Below are positions 61,527 to 64,000 of a DNA stretch of 64,000 nucleotides, piece by piece. The stretch is from Portulaca oleracea (lineage: Eukaryota > Streptophyta > Magnoliopsida > Caryophyllales > Portulacaceae): contig CM055889.1 in the NCBI GenBank assembly GCA_029582165.1, forward strand, positions 13,386,841 to 13,450,840, in the 5' to 3' direction. The notes under the pieces were generated by a model. That model was not told where the DNA came from. It made no database searches and saw nothing but the letters and a program-made list of their open reading frames with translations. The position numbers and the translations under genes are program-made. Each line of letters starts with the position of its first letter. The first letter of the stretch is position 1.

Positions 61527-64000
61527 ATGGCTGCACCAAACCAAGTAGATTTGTTCGATGCGTATTTTAGAAGGGCGGATTTGGATCGAGATGGAAAGAT
61601 CAGTGGCGCTGAAGCTGTCGCTTTTTTCCAGGGTTCGAATTTACCCAAGCCAGTTCTTGCCCAGGTATGTTTGTGTCTAGTTCAGGATTTTGTTCGTGAA
61701 GTGGCTTTCGGTAGTAATTGATGGAGGTTCATGATTTGCCATAGTTAGAATACGCATTTAATTATTAGATGCTTGCGTGCAGTATGATAGGGTTTCTTAA
61801 TTGGCTGTTTGAGTTTGAATTGCTTGATTGGTTAGATAAGTTGAACTTGAGCTTGACATTTCCACTGCAAAACAATGAAACTTCAAATCCGGCATATTGC
61901 AGATATGGAATTTTGCAGACCAAAATCGAACTGGATTCTTGGGCAGAGCCGAATTTTACAATGCCCTTAAACTTGTGACAGTCGCCCAGAGCAATCGAGA
62001 ATTAACTGCTGACATTGTAAGGGCAGCCTTATTCGGTCCAGCTGCATCTAAAATACCGGCTCCGAAGATTAATTTGCCGCCTAATGCAGCAGTACCTCAG
62101 CCGGGCGCTGCTGGAGCAGCCCCTCCTGCTACTCAGGCGGCCACTGTTGCTCCAGCTGTGTCCCAGAATGTTGGGTTTAGAGCACCTTCACCACCCGCTA
62201 CCAACATGAATCAGCAGCAGTACAGTCAGTCACCAGCAAGCGGCCTAGTCAGACCACCGGCTGCTGTTTCTGGCGTGACTGCGCGTCCTGTGCAGGGAGT
62301 CGGGTTCCAAGGATTTCCTGGCGGGGCTGCACCGATGGGTCCAAATATGCCAAATTCTGGAGTGGCAAGCAATGCAGGAGGTGCAAATGGTCCTTTGACA
62401 GCCCATGCTGGGTTGCCATCTGCCACTCCCAGCCCGGTGACTTCAGTTCCTGCTAAACAACCTGTTGCTTCTCCCGTGACTTCTATGCCTGCTCAACAAC
62501 GTGTAGCTTCTCCAGTGACGTCATCTGGACCTTCTATCGTGCAACCGAAACAACCAGTTCCTCAAAATGGGGTTGCTTCAGGTTCTGCTTTTGGAGGCAA
62601 TGCATTCGCTGCAACTCCGTCTCAGCCCCAGCGAGATGCCTCTTTTTACACATCATCTGGTGGCGCTGTGCCAGTCTCATCTGCTCTGGTTCCTGTTTCA
62701 GCGAGCACTCAGCTTCTTTCCAGGCAGGGCTCACTTGATTCTTTACAGAATTCACTCACTGCACAGAATGTTGGTAGCCAGCCTCAGAAGGTGCAATCAT
62801 TTGTGAAACAAAATCCACAAGTTCCAGGCCAAAGTGTGCCCCATTCTGGCTCACCTGCAATCCCACCTCACAGTGCTGCTGGCCATAAGCCTCAGCCACA
62901 GCCTCAGTCACAATGGCCAAGACCAACTCAGACAGATGTGCAGAAGTATACAAAGGTATTTATGGAAGTTGATACTGATAAAGATGGGAAAATAACCGGT
63001 GAACAGGCACGCAACCTCTTTCTAAGTTGGAAGTTACCACGAGGTGGGCTTTTTATCTTTCTCTCAAGTTTTCCAGTGTCTGGCTTTCCTGCATGAAATG
63101 CTAAATGCCAGCTCAGTCATCATGAAACATATTTAGACTGAATTTATGTTTCATAACAATAGTTTGCATTGCACCAATGAACATGTGGTTCTCAGTACCA
63201 CTTAATTCAGATTATTGATGAATTGCTTTGTTTCTGTGATTTTACCAGCGTAGTTATGGAAGTACTTTATTTCCTTCTTCTGAGAGACATAACTTCTCTA
63301 TATTCAGCATGTGCCATTGCAATTCTGTATGAAATTGTAGCGTACTACTCATAAAAAAAAAATTGTACTGTACAGGATTTTATTTAGGATGTTGCCGAAG
63401 CTTCTCTCTTATTTCTGTCTTAAGTCAAAGAAGAATGTGCTTCATTTCACCAGTGTGCAATAACACAGTACTTCTCCACATTGAATATTATGGAGCTCTG
63501 GTGCTTGTAAAATATTGTTCATACTTTCATGGTGAAGTACATTAAATTTTGCATGTTCAAATATTTGTATTGTGGATTTTTGACACTTATCCAGTTATTT
63601 TCTGCATGTTCCAGAGATCTTAAAGCAGGTGTGGGACTTGTCTGATCAGGATAATGACAGCATGCTCTCTCTCAGGGAATTTTGTATTGCCCTTTATCTC
63701 ATGGAAAGATACAGGGAGGGACGTCCTCTTCCAGCAGTGCTTCCAGGCAACCTTATGGTCGATTTTCCTGCCACTCCTCAACAAGCTGGTGGATATGGCA
63801 ACACAGCATGGGGTTATCAACCTGGTAATTTTCTTCATAGATATAGCATTGTCCTTGTCAAAGTTGCATTCAGATCTTGTGCTTCATGAATTCTGGACAG
63901 AATGAAGTGCTGAAGCACGAATACTTCCCAATGAATCAATTCTTTATTCATCACCTGCTTCTTTGTCTTGTTTGGGCATTGTCTTATAGGTTTGCGACAG
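61527..64000 (+). CDS. EH1: EH-domain (EPS15-homology) endocytic adaptor, AtEH1/Pan1-like, 5' part
   Basis: Exons: 61527-61664, 61903-63043, 63615-63824 and from 63990 on, beyond the window. Every intron is GT-AG and phases agree (0, 1, 1). The protein begins MAAPNQVDLFDAYFRRADLD. The first EH domain (residues about 8-95) has an EF-hand loop DLDRDGKISGAE (18-29) and the word NFADQNRTGFL. A long Pro/Ala/Ser/Gln-rich linker (about 96-385) follows. The second EH domain starts at QKYTKVFMEV with loop DTDKDGKITGEQ (about 403-414) and continues in exon 3 as VWDLSDQDNDSMLSLREF. This layout is that of AtEH1/Pan1 and AtEH2/Pan1, TPLATE-complex subunits that act in clathrin-mediated endocytosis at the plasma membrane and bind cargo and lipids through their EH domains. 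The ATG at 61527 is chosen because the EH domain follows at once. The C-terminal coiled-coil region lies outside the window. Confidence 0.95.

Noticed and set aside
62226..62953. ORFs overlapping the EH-domain gene on both strands
   Set aside because: Shadow frames of exon 2, which has a clear protein family match and correct splice sites.

Overview
This is nuclear DNA of a flowering plant, most likely a eudicot. It has GT-AG introns, plant-specific gene families (EXORDIUM-like, AtEH1/Pan1-like), plant retrotransposon lineages primed by tRNA-iMet or tRNA-Asp, and plant MITE families. I cannot name the species. There is no operon, CRISPR array or tRNA gene. Only two protein genes look intact: an EXORDIUM-like secreted protein (20380-21432, minus) and the 5' half of an EH-domain endocytic adaptor gene (61527 to beyond the right edge, plus). 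Almost everything else is transposable elements inserted into one another.

Left block (1-15068): a partial copy of a 1.37-kb solo-LTR family lies on the minus strand (14186-15068). A Ty1-copia element is inserted in it. The copia pol is split twice, by a second solo LTR of the same family (11630-13000, 5-bp target duplication GTCTC) and by a minus-strand Ty3/gypsy chromovirus with 3.5-kb LTRs (1-11250, running off the left edge).

15069-23900 is AT-rich and gene-poor. It holds foldback elements, a LINE tail, two Stowaway-like MITEs, a Tourist-like MITE and the EXORDIUM-like gene.

Middle block (23902-41571): a Tourist-like MITE is split by a 17.4-kb composite. Element A is a pol-less gypsy derivative with 3.3-kb LTRs. 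Its 5' LTR holds element B, a decayed chromovirus. B's integrase is split by a 217-bp piece of plastid 16S rRNA gene, and B's 3' LTR holds a 2.2-kb solo LTR (C).

41575-54273 holds truncated LTRs, a gag remnant, and a 5.9-kb non-autonomous Athila-like element (E) with an acidic ORF of unknown function.

54274-60867 holds a minus-strand LINE interrupted by an hAT-type element and by a probable 4.05-kb Helitron carrying exon-like fragments, then a tandem duplication and a second hAT-type element. The EH-domain gene follows.

The two genes show no functional link. The information in the window lies mainly in the order of insertions, the plastid fragment, the probable Helitron capture, and sequence words shared between unrelated LTR families. 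Family assignments come from recognised protein motifs and terminal structures; no database search was possible.
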